From Clostridia bacterium (GTDB lineage: Bacteria; Bacillota; Clostridia; Monoglobales; Monoglobaceae): DNA of 21,112 nt. Both the position numbers and the translations under genes were made by a program. The stretch is from NCBI GenBank assembly GCA_900769795.1, contig CAAGHZ010000015.1:1-21112 (forward strand), written 5' to 3'. Every line of letters starts with the position of its first letter. Positions within the stretch are counted from its first letter, which is position 1. Below the pieces are notes generated by a model. The model saw nothing but the letters and a program-made list of their open reading frames with translations. It was not told where the DNA came from and ran no database searches. This document shows positions 7,125 through 15,117 of this stretch, one piece after another.

Positions 7125-8003
7125 ATGAAAAATTTTAAAGGAATATTTACAGCTCTCCTTACTCCATTTGACAAGGAGAACAAAATCAACGAAAAAGCTC
7201 TTGAACAGTTAATCAAATACAACGTTAAAAACGGTGTTACAGGTTTTTATGTTGGCGGAAGCACCGGCGAGGCTTTTCTTACATCTACAAATGAGAGAAA
7301 ACAGGTTTTAGACATCGTAAAGGCTTGTGCACCCGACCATACCTTGATTGCACATATCGGTTCAGTAAACGAGGGCGAGGCTCTTGAACTTGGCAAACAC
7401 GCTAAAAAACTCGGCTACGATGCAGTATCATCTGTTGCGCCTTTTTACTATAAATTTACTTTCGATGAAATAAAGAACTATTACTTCCGTCTGGCAGAGA
7501 CATCTGAACTTCCCATGCTTGTTTATCACTTTCCTGCCTTCTCGGGCGTTAATATGGGTGTACCTGAAATGAGAGAGTTCCTTACAAAGGACAACTTTAT
7601 GGGTATTAAATACACATCAAATGACTTCTTTACCCTTGAACAGTGTAAGACCGCTTTCCCTGACAAGTTAGTGTATAACGGATTTGACGAGATGTTCCTT
7701 GCAGGTCTCTCTATGGGGGCTGACGGCGGTATCGGCAGCACATACAATATTATGGCGGACAAGTATATAAAGATAAAAGAACTCTTCGACGCAAATAAAA
7801 TCGAAGAAGCTCAGGCTATTCAGAAAGAGGCAAACCGCATTACAGCCATTATCTGTAAAATCGGCGTTATGCAGGCAGAAAAGGAAATCGTAAATCAACT
7901 TGGCATTGACTTTGGTATATGCAGACACCCCTTTGGCGAGCCTACCGAAGAAGACAAACGACTTATTGCAAAAGAGATTATTCCTTATATAAACGCGTTA
8001 TAA
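7125..8003 (+). CDS. nanA: N-acetylneuraminate lyase-type aldolase (DHDPS/NAL family)
   Basis: A 292-residue class I aldolase of the dihydrodipicolinate synthase / N-acetylneuraminate lyase family. It has the GSTGE motif (45-49), Tyr134 (VYHFPAFSG) and the Schiff-base lysine Lys162 (GIKYTSNDFF). Several segments are more like sialic acid lyase than DapA: FTALLTPFD, IAHIGSVN, DAVSSVAPFYYKF, NGFDEMFLAGLSMGADGGIGSTYN. The expected reaction is cleavage of N-acetylneuraminate to N-acetylmannosamine and pyruvate in the cytoplasm, and the sialidase encoded next supports this. Other 2-keto-3-deoxy acids are possible, because NanE and NanK partners are not in the window. It is the first gene of a five-gene operon with an operator and -10 box upstream. 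Confidence 0.88.
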   Translation: MKNFKGIFTALLTPFDKENKINEKALEQLIKYNVKNGVTGFYVGGSTGEAFLTSTNERKQVLDIVKACAPDHTLIAHIGSVNEGEALELGKHAKKLGYDAVSSVAPFYYKFTFDEIKNYYFRLAETSELPMLVYHFPAFSGVNMGVPEMREFLTKDNFMGIKYTSNDFFTLEQCKTAFPDKLVYNGFDEMFLAGLSMGADGGIGSTYNIMADKYIKIKELFDANKIEEAQAIQKEANRITAIICKIGVMQAEKEIVNQLGIDFGICRHPFGEPTEEDKRLIAKEIIPYINAL

Positions 8004-8015
8004 GCAAAGGAGAAA

Positions 8016-8996
8016 ATGGCTATGATAAAAAAACCGATTTTAAAAGTTGATGGTAATTACCATGGTCGAATTCCCGGCCTTGTAATGACGAACAAAGGTA
8101 CACTTCTCGGCTACTATGAGAGCAGAGAAAACTTTCACGATTGGGGCAACATTGACATAAAAGTTATAAGAAGCACTGATAAAGGTGAAAACTGGACAGA
8201 GACATATACTATCCCTTCAAACGGTAACACAATGAACAACCCTGTTATGATAGTAAACGGCGATGAAATCGTACTTTTATACAACGAGAACTACAACCGT
8301 CTCTTTGTATGCAAGAGTTATGATGACGGCATAACCTTCGAGAGTCCTAAAGAGATAACCGATATCTTTGACAAAGCAGGAATCACCCGCCATTGTATTG
8401 CCGTAGGACCGGGACATGGTATTGTACACAACGGCACCCTCCTTGCACCTATGTGGTTCTCATACGATCCTGACGACCCAAAGGCACATTGGCCATCATG
8501 GGTTACAACTATATACTCTAAAGACGGCGGTGACACATGGCAGCTTGGAGAGGTAATCGGCAAGGATATTATAAAAAGCCCTAACGAGAGTGCTCTTGCC
8601 GTTACGAAAGATAACAAAATCTTTATTTCCATGAGAAATATGGATGAGTATCAACATAGAGCAATCTCTGTCAGCGATAACGGTTACAGCGGATGGGAAA
8701 CCCCTGTTTTCTGCGACAATCTGCCCGATCCTATGTGCATGGGCAGTCTTGACACAATTGATAAAATAATGTATCATATAAACTGCGACATGACTACAAA
8801 TAACTTTTTTACAGGCAGAAAAAACCTGACCATAAAAATTTCTGATGATAAATTTAAAACATACGACAAAATCTTAGTTGACGAAGAGGGCGGATACTCC
8901 GACCTTGCAGTAACCGATGACGCAATATATGTATTTTACGAAAGAGATGTCCACCATGACGGACTTTACTTTGCAAAAATAAACCGTCCAAGATAG
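8016..8996 (+). CDS. sialidase-like BNR-repeat protein (GH33-type), no signal peptide
   Basis: A six-bladed propeller of the sialidase type, 326 residues. It shows the RIP motif with Arg18, Asp boxes STDKGENW (53-60) and SKDGGDTW (168-175) plus weaker SYDDGITF and SDDKFKTY, and residues corresponding to a full GH33 active site: Asp42 (candidate acid/base), Glu191 with Arg207, Arg268, Tyr294 (GGYSDLAV) and Glu309. There is no leader peptide or anchor, so it should act in the cytoplasm on imported sialo-oligosaccharides. ATG 8016 is only three bases after AAAGGAG; ATG 8022 (third codon) is better spaced and may be the true start. It follows the nanA-type gene by 12 bases. Other sialidase-fold hydrolases are possible. 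Confidence 0.82.
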   Translation: MAMIKKPILKVDGNYHGRIPGLVMTNKGTLLGYYESRENFHDWGNIDIKVIRSTDKGENWTETYTIPSNGNTMNNPVMIVNGDEIVLLYNENYNRLFVCKSYDDGITFESPKEITDIFDKAGITRHCIAVGPGHGIVHNGTLLAPMWFSYDPDDPKAHWPSWVTTIYSKDGGDTWQLGEVIGKDIIKSPNESALAVTKDNKIFISMRNMDEYQHRAISVSDNGYSGWETPVFCDNLPDPMCMGSLDTIDKIMYHINCDMTTNNFFTGRKNLTIKISDDKFKTYDKILVDEEGGYSDLAVTDDAIYVFYERDVHHDGLYFAKINRPR

Positions 8997-9011
8997 AGAG
9001 GTGCATCCACT

Positions 9012-9854
9012 ATGTACAAGACAAAACTATGCCTTGGAGTAACCGAGAATCAGTTTCTTATAAAAACAGAAGAACAAATTGAACTTTTTAAAAAAGTTGG
9101 CTTTGATGGTTTCTTCTCTCACGATGAGAGCGCCGACAAAATTAAATCCCGGAAGAAACTTGCCGACAGTCTTGGTATGATATACCAAACTATCCATGGC
9201 CCCACAGGCCCTGTAAAACACCTGTGGTTTGAAGGAAGCGAGACAAAAGGGGCAGTACAACACTTTAAAAATTGTGTCAACCTATGTGCCGACAACAACA
9301 TTCCAATTCTTGTTATGCATGCATTTTGGGGATTTGACAAGCCCGACAACGATCGCGGTCTTTTAAACTTTGAGTCGATTGTCAGATATGCAGAGGATAA
9401 GGGCATAAAAATTGCCTTTGAAAACACAGAGGGCGAGGAATACCTCGCCAAGGTATTGAAAGAGTTTTCTGGAAGTACAAATGTTGGCTTTTGTTGGGAC
9501 AGTGGCCACGAAATGTGCTACAACAAGGGTGTTGATATGCTTGGTCTCTATGGTGACAGATTGCTTTGCACACACCTCAACGACAATCTTGGCATAAGTG
9601 ATTTTGACGGAAAAATAGCAACTACAGACGATTTGCACCTGTTACCTTTTGATGGTATTGCTGACTGGAAATACAACGTTGGCCGTCTTGAAAAATGTAA
9701 CTTTGACGGCATCTATACCTTTGAAATGAACAGGAAAAGTCATATTGGCAGACACGATAATGATAAATATCTTAAAATGCCGATTGAAGAATATATCACA
9801 GAAGTATATGCGCGCGCCTGCAGAATTGCAGCACTAAGGGAAAAAAATGATTAA
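9012..9854 (+). CDS. sugar phosphate isomerase/epimerase family TIM barrel protein
   Basis: A 280-residue xylose-isomerase-like TIM barrel (AP endonuclease family 2 fold, PF01261). Candidate metal and catalytic residues lie at strand ends: His62 (TIHGP), His103 (VMHAFWG), Glu137 (AFENTEG), Asp163 and His166 (CWDSGHEMCY), His188 (CTHLND), His209 and Glu238 (TFEMN). This fits a divalent-metal isomerase or epimerase acting on a sugar. In an operon with a lyase and a sialidase it could handle the released hexosamine, but nothing in the sequence shows the substrate. GAGG precedes the ATG. Its end overlaps the PHP gene by eight bases, which points to coupled expression. Confidence 0.82.
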   Translation: MYKTKLCLGVTENQFLIKTEEQIELFKKVGFDGFFSHDESADKIKSRKKLADSLGMIYQTIHGPTGPVKHLWFEGSETKGAVQHFKNCVNLCADNNIPILVMHAFWGFDKPDNDRGLLNFESIVRYAEDKGIKIAFENTEGEEYLAKVLKEFSGSTNVGFCWDSGHEMCYNKGVDMLGLYGDRLLCTHLNDNLGISDFDGKIATTDDLHLLPFDGIADWKYNVGRLEKCNFDGIYTFEMNRKSHIGRHDNDKYLKMPIEEYITEVYARACRIAALREKND

Positions 9855-10626
9855 AGACTATCATATGCATCCTACGGTGTTTAAATGCACCGACGAGGAG
9901 TTTGACTTATATGTAAAAAAGGCGCTTAGCCTTGGCATAGAGGAAATCGGCATATCTGACCATATGCCCCTGTCCTGTGCCCCCGCGAGTGACAGAATCC
10001 CTGATGGGATGATTGAATTGTATAAAGAGAGAGCCTTTCGCTTTAAAGAAAAATACAAAGACATAATTTCTATAAAGCTTGGGATAGAGGTTGACTATCA
10101 CCCATCCCTCGAAAAGGAAATCGAGGCTGTATTAAAGTGCGGCGATTTTGATTATGTGATAGGCTCCTCTCATATGCACGTTATCCCTGATATTTTTGCA
10201 AAATGCGATACGCAAAACAAATATGCTGCCGCATTGCTTGAAAATAACCATGCCGCAGTTAAATCAGGCTATTTTGATATAATAGCCCACTTTGATATGT
10301 ATAAGTGGATATTTTCTCTGCCTCAGAGGTTTCCTCTTATAGATGACGGATATAGTGATGACTATCACGCAGAGACAATTGACATTGTTCTGTCGGCTAT
10401 GAAGGCATCGAATGTAAAACTTGAACTCAACGCCCACTTTGCAGAAGGCTCTGATAATCTTGACAGAATGTACCCGAGCCGTTATATTACCAAATCTGCT
10501 CTTGAAATGGGCGTCGGTTTCAGTTATGGCTCTGATGCACACAAAGCAGACAGTGTTGGTGCAATGCTCTCCCTTATCCACGATGATGAACTTTATTCAA
10601 AAGCTATAAAAACCTTTGAATACTAA
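9847..10626 (+). CDS. PHP-domain phosphoesterase (HisJ/histidinol-phosphatase-like)
   Basis: A 259-residue PHP-family metal phosphoesterase. All metal motifs are visible: DYHMHP (His6, His8), SDHMPL (Asp38, His39), GIEVDYHP (Glu81), GSSHMHV (His109 region), IAHFDMYK (His148) and YGSDAHK (Asp230, His232). The layout is that of HisJ-type histidinol phosphatase. In this operon, with no histidine genes nearby, a sugar-phosphate phosphatase role is more likely than histidine synthesis (inference). The ATG lies in the last codons of the preceding isomerase-like gene. Confidence 0.85.
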   Translation: MIKDYHMHPTVFKCTDEEFDLYVKKALSLGIEEIGISDHMPLSCAPASDRIPDGMIELYKERAFRFKEKYKDIISIKLGIEVDYHPSLEKEIEAVLKCGDFDYVIGSSHMHVIPDIFAKCDTQNKYAAALLENNHAAVKSGYFDIIAHFDMYKWIFSLPQRFPLIDDGYSDDYHAETIDIVLSAMKASNVKLELNAHFAEGSDNLDRMYPSRYITKSALEMGVGFSYGSDAHKADSVGAMLSLIHDDELYSKAIKTFEY

Positions 10627-10649
10627 TACTGACAAGCAGGAGGTAAACT

Positions 10650-12557
10650 GTGCTTAATTTAAAACCTTATATGAATCTTGTAAAAATGGACGGTTTTGAC
10701 GGATACCACATTAATATGAATAAGCAGCAAATCGGCAATGTTACCGCTGTATTTGTCGACGCAATTTCCGGCGAGCCACTTGATTGCGACTTTGCAATGG
10801 GAATTGACATAACTATCGACGGCATCGAAAAATGGGTTGCAGATTTCAGGCACACCGAGTGGTGGTGTATGCCTAAATTCGGCAAAAACCTCTCTGATAT
10901 CCCCGATGAAACACAGGGGCTTATCTATAAGAAAAAAGATGGCCTATGGGGCGTTATTCTCCCTGTTGTGTCTGAACAATATAAGTGCGTCTTAAAGGGT
11001 GGCAACAAATGTATCACCGCAAAACTTTTCAGCTGGTGCGACGGATTATCAAGTGTAAAAGGGCTTGCGTTTTTGCACGCAGAGGGTGACAATCCCTATA
11101 CCCTCCTCTCTGATTGCGCAAAGACTGCAACAAACCTCTTAAACAATGGCTGCAAGACAAGAGAAGACCGCCACTATCCCGAAGTTTTTGAATATCTCGG
11201 ATGGTGCAGTTGGGACGCCTTTACCATACGCGTTGACGAAGAAAGTCTTATAAAAAAATGTGAAGAATTTAAAGAAAAGAATATCCCTGTTAAGTGGGCA
11301 ATACTTGACGATATGTGGGGAGACGTAAGAGATTTCTACGACAGAGACTTTGACACACGTGACGAGATGTTCAATATTATGAAGTCATCAAAGTTATACT
11401 CCTTTGAAGCATGCAAAAAACGCTTTCCAAACGGACTTAAAGCCTGCATAGAAAAGATAAACGAATATGACATCAAAGTGGGAATGTGGCACCCTACAAT
11501 CGGTTACTGGCGCGGCATTGACAAAGACGGCGACATCTACAAAGAATGCAAAGACTATCTTATAAAGGCAAAAAACGGTATGTATATCCATAGTTTTGAA
11601 CGGGATAAGGCATACGTGTTTTATAAAAAGTTCCACGACTTTTTAAAAGAAAGCGGAGCAGAGTTTATAAAGATTGATAACCAAAGTATGTCAAGATGCT
11701 TCTACAAAGGGCTTGCCCCTGTTGGAGAGGTCGCACGTCAGTTTCACGATGCTATGGAGACCTCAGTGCGTGAACATTTTGACAGCACAATGATAAACTG
11801 TATGGGTATGGCAAGTGAGGATATGTGGAACAGAAGCCGAAGCCCGATATCCAGATGCAGTGATGATTTTCAACCCGAAAACAGAGAGTGGTTTTCAAAG
11901 CATATTTTACAGTGCGCTTTTAACTGTCTCGTTCAGGGGCAACTCTACTACTGCGACTGGGATATGTGGTGGACAGACGATGCACAGGCGGTAAAAAACA
12001 GTGTTCTGCGCGCCATCAGCGGCGGCCCCATATACATAAGCGACACCCTGCACAGAAGTCGCAAAGAGATTCTCGACCCGCTTGTGTTCAGCGACGGAAA
12101 AATCTTGCGATGCGACAGACCCGCTATGCCGACAACCGACTGTCTTACCGATGACCCGCTCCGCTCAGGAAACATCTTTAAGGTGCAGAATGTTTGTGGC
12201 AACAGTGGTGTGATTGCTGCGTTTAATCTTGACGAAAAAAATAAATCTGTATCGGGCACAATTTCTCCTTCCGATATTGATGGACTTGTCGGAGACAGTT
12301 TTGTTATATACGACCACTTTACTCAGGAATACACAATTCTCGGCAAAGAGGAGAAAATTAAAGTCACCCTCAAAGATGCTGACGAGTTCAAACTTTATGT
12401 TATTGTTCCTGTTGTGGATGGATTTGCACCAATAGGGCGAATTGATAAGTTTGTCTCTCCAAAATCAATAAAGTGCGTCAATGGTGAAAATATCGAGTTG
12501 TATGAATGCGGTAAATACGCCTATGTAAAAGACGGAAAACTTTATATTAACGAGTAA
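10650..12557 (+). CDS. Sip1/raffinose-synthase-type alpha-galactosidase (GH36)
   Basis: A 635-residue cytoplasmic GH36 protein of the Sip1/raffinose synthase branch. An N-terminal beta-sandwich (about 1-170) is followed by the TIM barrel with LGWCSWDAFT (183-192), WAILDDMWG (216-224), the nucleophile motif KIDNQS (Asp343), NCMGMASEDMWN (383-394) and the acid/base motif RCSDDF (Asp405/Asp406). Next come CDWDMWWTDDAQAVKNS and RAISGGPIYISD, then a C-terminal beta domain. The expected activity is alpha-galactosidase or a related transfer reaction. The start is GTG 10650, six bases after a perfect AGGAGG; no ATG is available nearby in frame until codon 8. It is the last gene of the operon and is followed immediately by a strong terminator. 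Confidence 0.87.
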   Translation: MLNLKPYMNLVKMDGFDGYHINMNKQQIGNVTAVFVDAISGEPLDCDFAMGIDITIDGIEKWVADFRHTEWWCMPKFGKNLSDIPDETQGLIYKKKDGLWGVILPVVSEQYKCVLKGGNKCITAKLFSWCDGLSSVKGLAFLHAEGDNPYTLLSDCAKTATNLLNNGCKTREDRHYPEVFEYLGWCSWDAFTIRVDEESLIKKCEEFKEKNIPVKWAILDDMWGDVRDFYDRDFDTRDEMFNIMKSSKLYSFEACKKRFPNGLKACIEKINEYDIKVGMWHPTIGYWRGIDKDGDIYKECKDYLIKAKNGMYIHSFERDKAYVFYKKFHDFLKESGAEFIKIDNQSMSRCFYKGLAPVGEVARQFHDAMETSVREHFDSTMINCMGMASEDMWNRSRSPISRCSDDFQPENREWFSKHILQCAFNCLVQGQLYYCDWDMWWTDDAQAVKNSVLRAISGGPIYISDTLHRSRKEILDPLVFSDGKILRCDRPAMPTTDCLTDDPLRSGNIFKVQNVCGNSGVIAAFNLDEKNKSVSGTISPSDIDGLVGDSFVIYDHFTQEYTILGKEEKIKVTLKDADEFKLYVIVPVVDGFAPIGRIDKFVSPKSIKCVNGENIELYECGKYAYVKDGKLYINE

Positions 12558-12637
12558 AAAAAGACATCCTCCGTGATATGCACCTCCAAAAGTGTCTAAC
12601 CTTTTGGGGTGCATATCACTCCCGGGTGTCTTTTTTG
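12556..12637. terminator. large bidirectional intrinsic terminator
   Basis: The arms GTGATATGCACC / GGTGCATATCAC and inner CCAAAAG / CTTTTGG pair around the loop TGTCTAAC. The outer AAAAGACA / TGTCTTTT arms extend the hairpin. A T-tract lies on one side and an A-tract on the other, so it can stop both the plus operon ending at 12557 and the convergent minus operon ending at 12650. Confidence 0.9.
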
Positions 12638-12649
12638 TTTGCCTAATTT

Positions 12650-14725
12650 TTAATATTCCAGGATTACCATTTTGAAAAGGTCAAGCTTATCTACATTGAT
12701 TGTAATTTCACCATTTTCTATAGTAAAAGGTAGTTCAGTTTTATCAGGAGCAGAAAAGATACGCTTGACATTTTCTTCTACGCGAACTTTTACCGTTGTT
12801 TCTACAACAGGCACAGGCGGAAGCTCTTTTTGAAAATTTAACATATTAAGAACATATCTTTTTCTTTCCGCTTGTTTATAAAGAGTAATCTCCACACATC
12901 CCGGAGCATCGCTTTCGAAATAACATTTTTCAGGAAGCACATATGAAAGTGCACGTATAAATGCATCCTCCCTCTCGTAATTTGTTTCAGCCTCTATACA
13001 AGCTGCGCTGTATACAACCTTGCCCTTACCGAATTTTCCGTAAACAACAGAGGGATAATCTGTGTGTATTCCCGGGGGGTTTGCAATGGCAGATGCAAAT
13101 TTCGTTTCATCCTGTGGCTTTGTATACGGCAAAGTAAGCCTTGCAAGAACCTCTCTTTCTCCCAACGCTTTTACCAGGGTCTGGCTGTGATTAAAACTGA
13201 GCGGATGTTCATGGGTAAAATCACCTGTAACTATACCTCCGTTTTCAGGACGCATGTAGGTAACCTCTTCCTCTGTTCTGCCAACAAACTCCACTCCTAA
13301 CAAATCTGCAAGGGCACCCTTGGCGTTCTTGTTTCCGTCAGCATCGTAAAGAGCGACATAGCCGGATGCATATATACCTCCGCCTTTTTCTGCAAACTCC
13401 CTGATCTTAGCTTTTTCTTCATCATCAAGCGTAATTGTCTCAGACAATATTATTGTATCAAACTTGCTAAGATCATCAATATCATACTTAGTAATTACCG
13501 TGAATGGAATATGCTTCTTTGTCAGGATTGATGCCGCTCCGCGAACCGCTTCTGAATGAGGACTTGCATCGCGAAGCTCATACAATTCTCTTTTATTGTC
13601 CCTCATATCCACACAACAATCAGGGCTCACATACAGCCCTATATTACTACAGAATTCAACCTCCGGCACAAGATATTCCTCATATGGGCGCTCCTCTTTC
13701 GCAAGAAGCTTCATCCTCTCAATAACCTTTGGATTGGTTGTTCCGCAAGGGTCTATACCATCAATGAAGCCATATCTTCCGTTATTCATAAGACACGAGA
13801 ACATAAGAAGTTTCATTTTCTCCTCGCTCTTAAGTATTACGTGCTCTCCCAGAGATGGGTCCATCACCGAACCTAAAAACTCGAAAGGTTTATTGGCAGT
13901 TACACTATTGAACAATTTACACTCAAACGAATGTGTTTCCTTATCCTGATTAAAGTCGCCGCCGACGAACTCGCTCTTTCTGTAATACTCAAGATTTTGA
14001 CCAAGCCATCTGTTCTCAAAATAAGAACAGTTACACAGAACCGTATGCTCCTGGTCGTAAGATTTTACCTTTGCAATAATTGCATCGTAAAATTCTCCAA
14101 TCCATTCTTCGCGCTTTCTTATGTATGCATTCCACTCAGGTGCATCCCAATCAATTGTGTTGGGAATATCATAGCCTGTCTCTTCTTTAAACCTTTTCTT
14201 ACAGTGGTCACAGGTACACATGGTCCTCCAAAGAATCATATCTACCCACAAACCTTTGAACTTATATGACGAGCAAAGTTCATCAACAAGTCCAAGCACA
14301 TAATCTCTGTACGGAGAGTTAGGACACAATACGCCGTATCTTCCCGGCTGTCCGTACATATACTCTGCGCTTCCTCTTCCATAAGGGTCTTTACATCTCC
14401 AGCCAGGATGCATGTCATAGATATATTTTGACCACATATTTATATAGACAATTACGTTTATACCTTTTGCTGCAAACCCTTCGGTCAGAGCCTTTATTCT
14501 ATCCTGACCCTTATGACCGTTATGCATATGTCCAAGCTTTGTAGGCCAATTGCATATACCCACACAGGAATTTGCATAAAGATACACAGTATCAATCCCT
14601 GTGGATGACATATCCTCTACATACTTCTCAGGATCAAATTTACTCATAAACTCTTCGTTCCAATCAGGAATATGCATATCTGTCAGAAGTCGAAGATAGC
14701 TATTTTTGTACCATTTTTCTGCCAT
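12650..14725 (-). CDS. GHL6-like putative glycoside hydrolase with amidotransferase-like (beta-galactosidase trimerisation) domain
   Basis: A 691-residue protein. The N-terminal TIM barrel (about 1-340) resembles Hypothetical glycosyl hydrolase 6 and has GLWVDMILWRTMCTCDHC, with a candidate Asp162 and a Cys cluster (Cys170, Cys172, Cys175) like the metal site near GH42 barrels. A glutamine-amidotransferase-like domain follows (about 370-590: FDTIILSETITLDDEEKAKI, EKGGGIYASG, GKGKVVYSA), as in the trimerisation domain of GH42 beta-galactosidases. A beta-sandwich ends the protein. No signal peptide. The start ATG 14725 follows AAAGGAG. It is the last gene of a four-gene operon and is closely related to the partial gene at 20637. 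Substrate unknown; a role in glycan cleavage is inferred. Confidence 0.8.
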   Translation of the reverse strand: MAEKWYKNSYLRLLTDMHIPDWNEEFMSKFDPEKYVEDMSSTGIDTVYLYANSCVGICNWPTKLGHMHNGHKGQDRIKALTEGFAAKGINVIVYINMWSKYIYDMHPGWRCKDPYGRGSAEYMYGQPGRYGVLCPNSPYRDYVLGLVDELCSSYKFKGLWVDMILWRTMCTCDHCKKRFKEETGYDIPNTIDWDAPEWNAYIRKREEWIGEFYDAIIAKVKSYDQEHTVLCNCSYFENRWLGQNLEYYRKSEFVGGDFNQDKETHSFECKLFNSVTANKPFEFLGSVMDPSLGEHVILKSEEKMKLLMFSCLMNNGRYGFIDGIDPCGTTNPKVIERMKLLAKEERPYEEYLVPEVEFCSNIGLYVSPDCCVDMRDNKRELYELRDASPHSEAVRGAASILTKKHIPFTVITKYDIDDLSKFDTIILSETITLDDEEKAKIREFAEKGGGIYASGYVALYDADGNKNAKGALADLLGVEFVGRTEEEVTYMRPENGGIVTGDFTHEHPLSFNHSQTLVKALGEREVLARLTLPYTKPQDETKFASAIANPPGIHTDYPSVVYGKFGKGKVVYSAACIEAETNYEREDAFIRALSYVLPEKCYFESDAPGCVEITLYKQAERKRYVLNMLNFQKELPPVPVVETTVKVRVEENVKRIFSAPDKTELPFTIENGEITINVDKLDLFKMVILEY

Positions 14726-14738
14726 TTTACTTTCTCCT

Positions 14739-15104
14739 TTATTTTGCGCAGTATCCTGTCACATAATATCCGAGATTATGGCGTCTGTCAAGCCTTCCAA
14801 ATGCCGCACAAACCGGGATATCTGACTCAAGTTCAAGAGAATATTGTCCAAAAGGAATCTGGAACTCTTCCTCAGCAAAAGGTCTGTCAAGCATAACGCA
14901 GATTACTCTCTCTGCGGGAACATTTATATGAAGCCCCTTTACAGGTGGCTTATCATTAAAATACAAATTTACAAGAATGTGAGCATCCTCGGTATTTTTG
15001 TTTGTAATCATAAGTGCCTCATGTCCGGGAAGTGTAGGATCATCACCGTTTCCGGGGAGGTCGCCGTCTACAAACATATAGTTTTTATATCCAAGTTCTG
15101 TCAT
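14739..15104 (-). CDS. ASRT-family (Anabaena sensory rhodopsin transducer-like) small protein
   Basis: A 121-residue single-domain protein matching the family of Anabaena sensory rhodopsin transducer (PF07100). It has GYKNYMFVDGDLPG at the start, GHEALMITNKNTEDAHILVNLYF, PVKGLHINVPAERV, IPFGQYSLELESDIPVCAAFGRLD and an N-terminal DGDLP signature. The fold is a small beta-sandwich that published comparative work proposed to be a small-molecule, perhaps sugar, binding domain. No rhodopsin gene is present. It lies between the M24 and GHL6-like genes with gaps of 13 bases each side and a strong AAGGAGGAG ribosome site. It may bind or chaperone a sugar ligand or regulate the pathway (inference). 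Confidence 0.72.
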   Translation of the reverse strand: MTELGYKNYMFVDGDLPGNGDDPTLPGHEALMITNKNTEDAHILVNLYFNDKPPVKGLHINVPAERVICVMLDRPFAEEEFQIPFGQYSLELESDIPVCAAFGRLDRRHNLGYYVTGYCAK

Positions 15105-15117
15105 AACATACTCCTCC

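Noticed and set aside
6947..7222. 92-codon upstream extension of the second AraC gene
   Set aside because: It would overlap the nanA-type gene and both promoters; ATG 6946 has a good ribosome site and begins where the family begins.
13931..14269. Several plus-strand open frames opposite the GHL6-like gene
   Set aside because: They overlap each other and the conserved gene, without ribosome sites or motifs.
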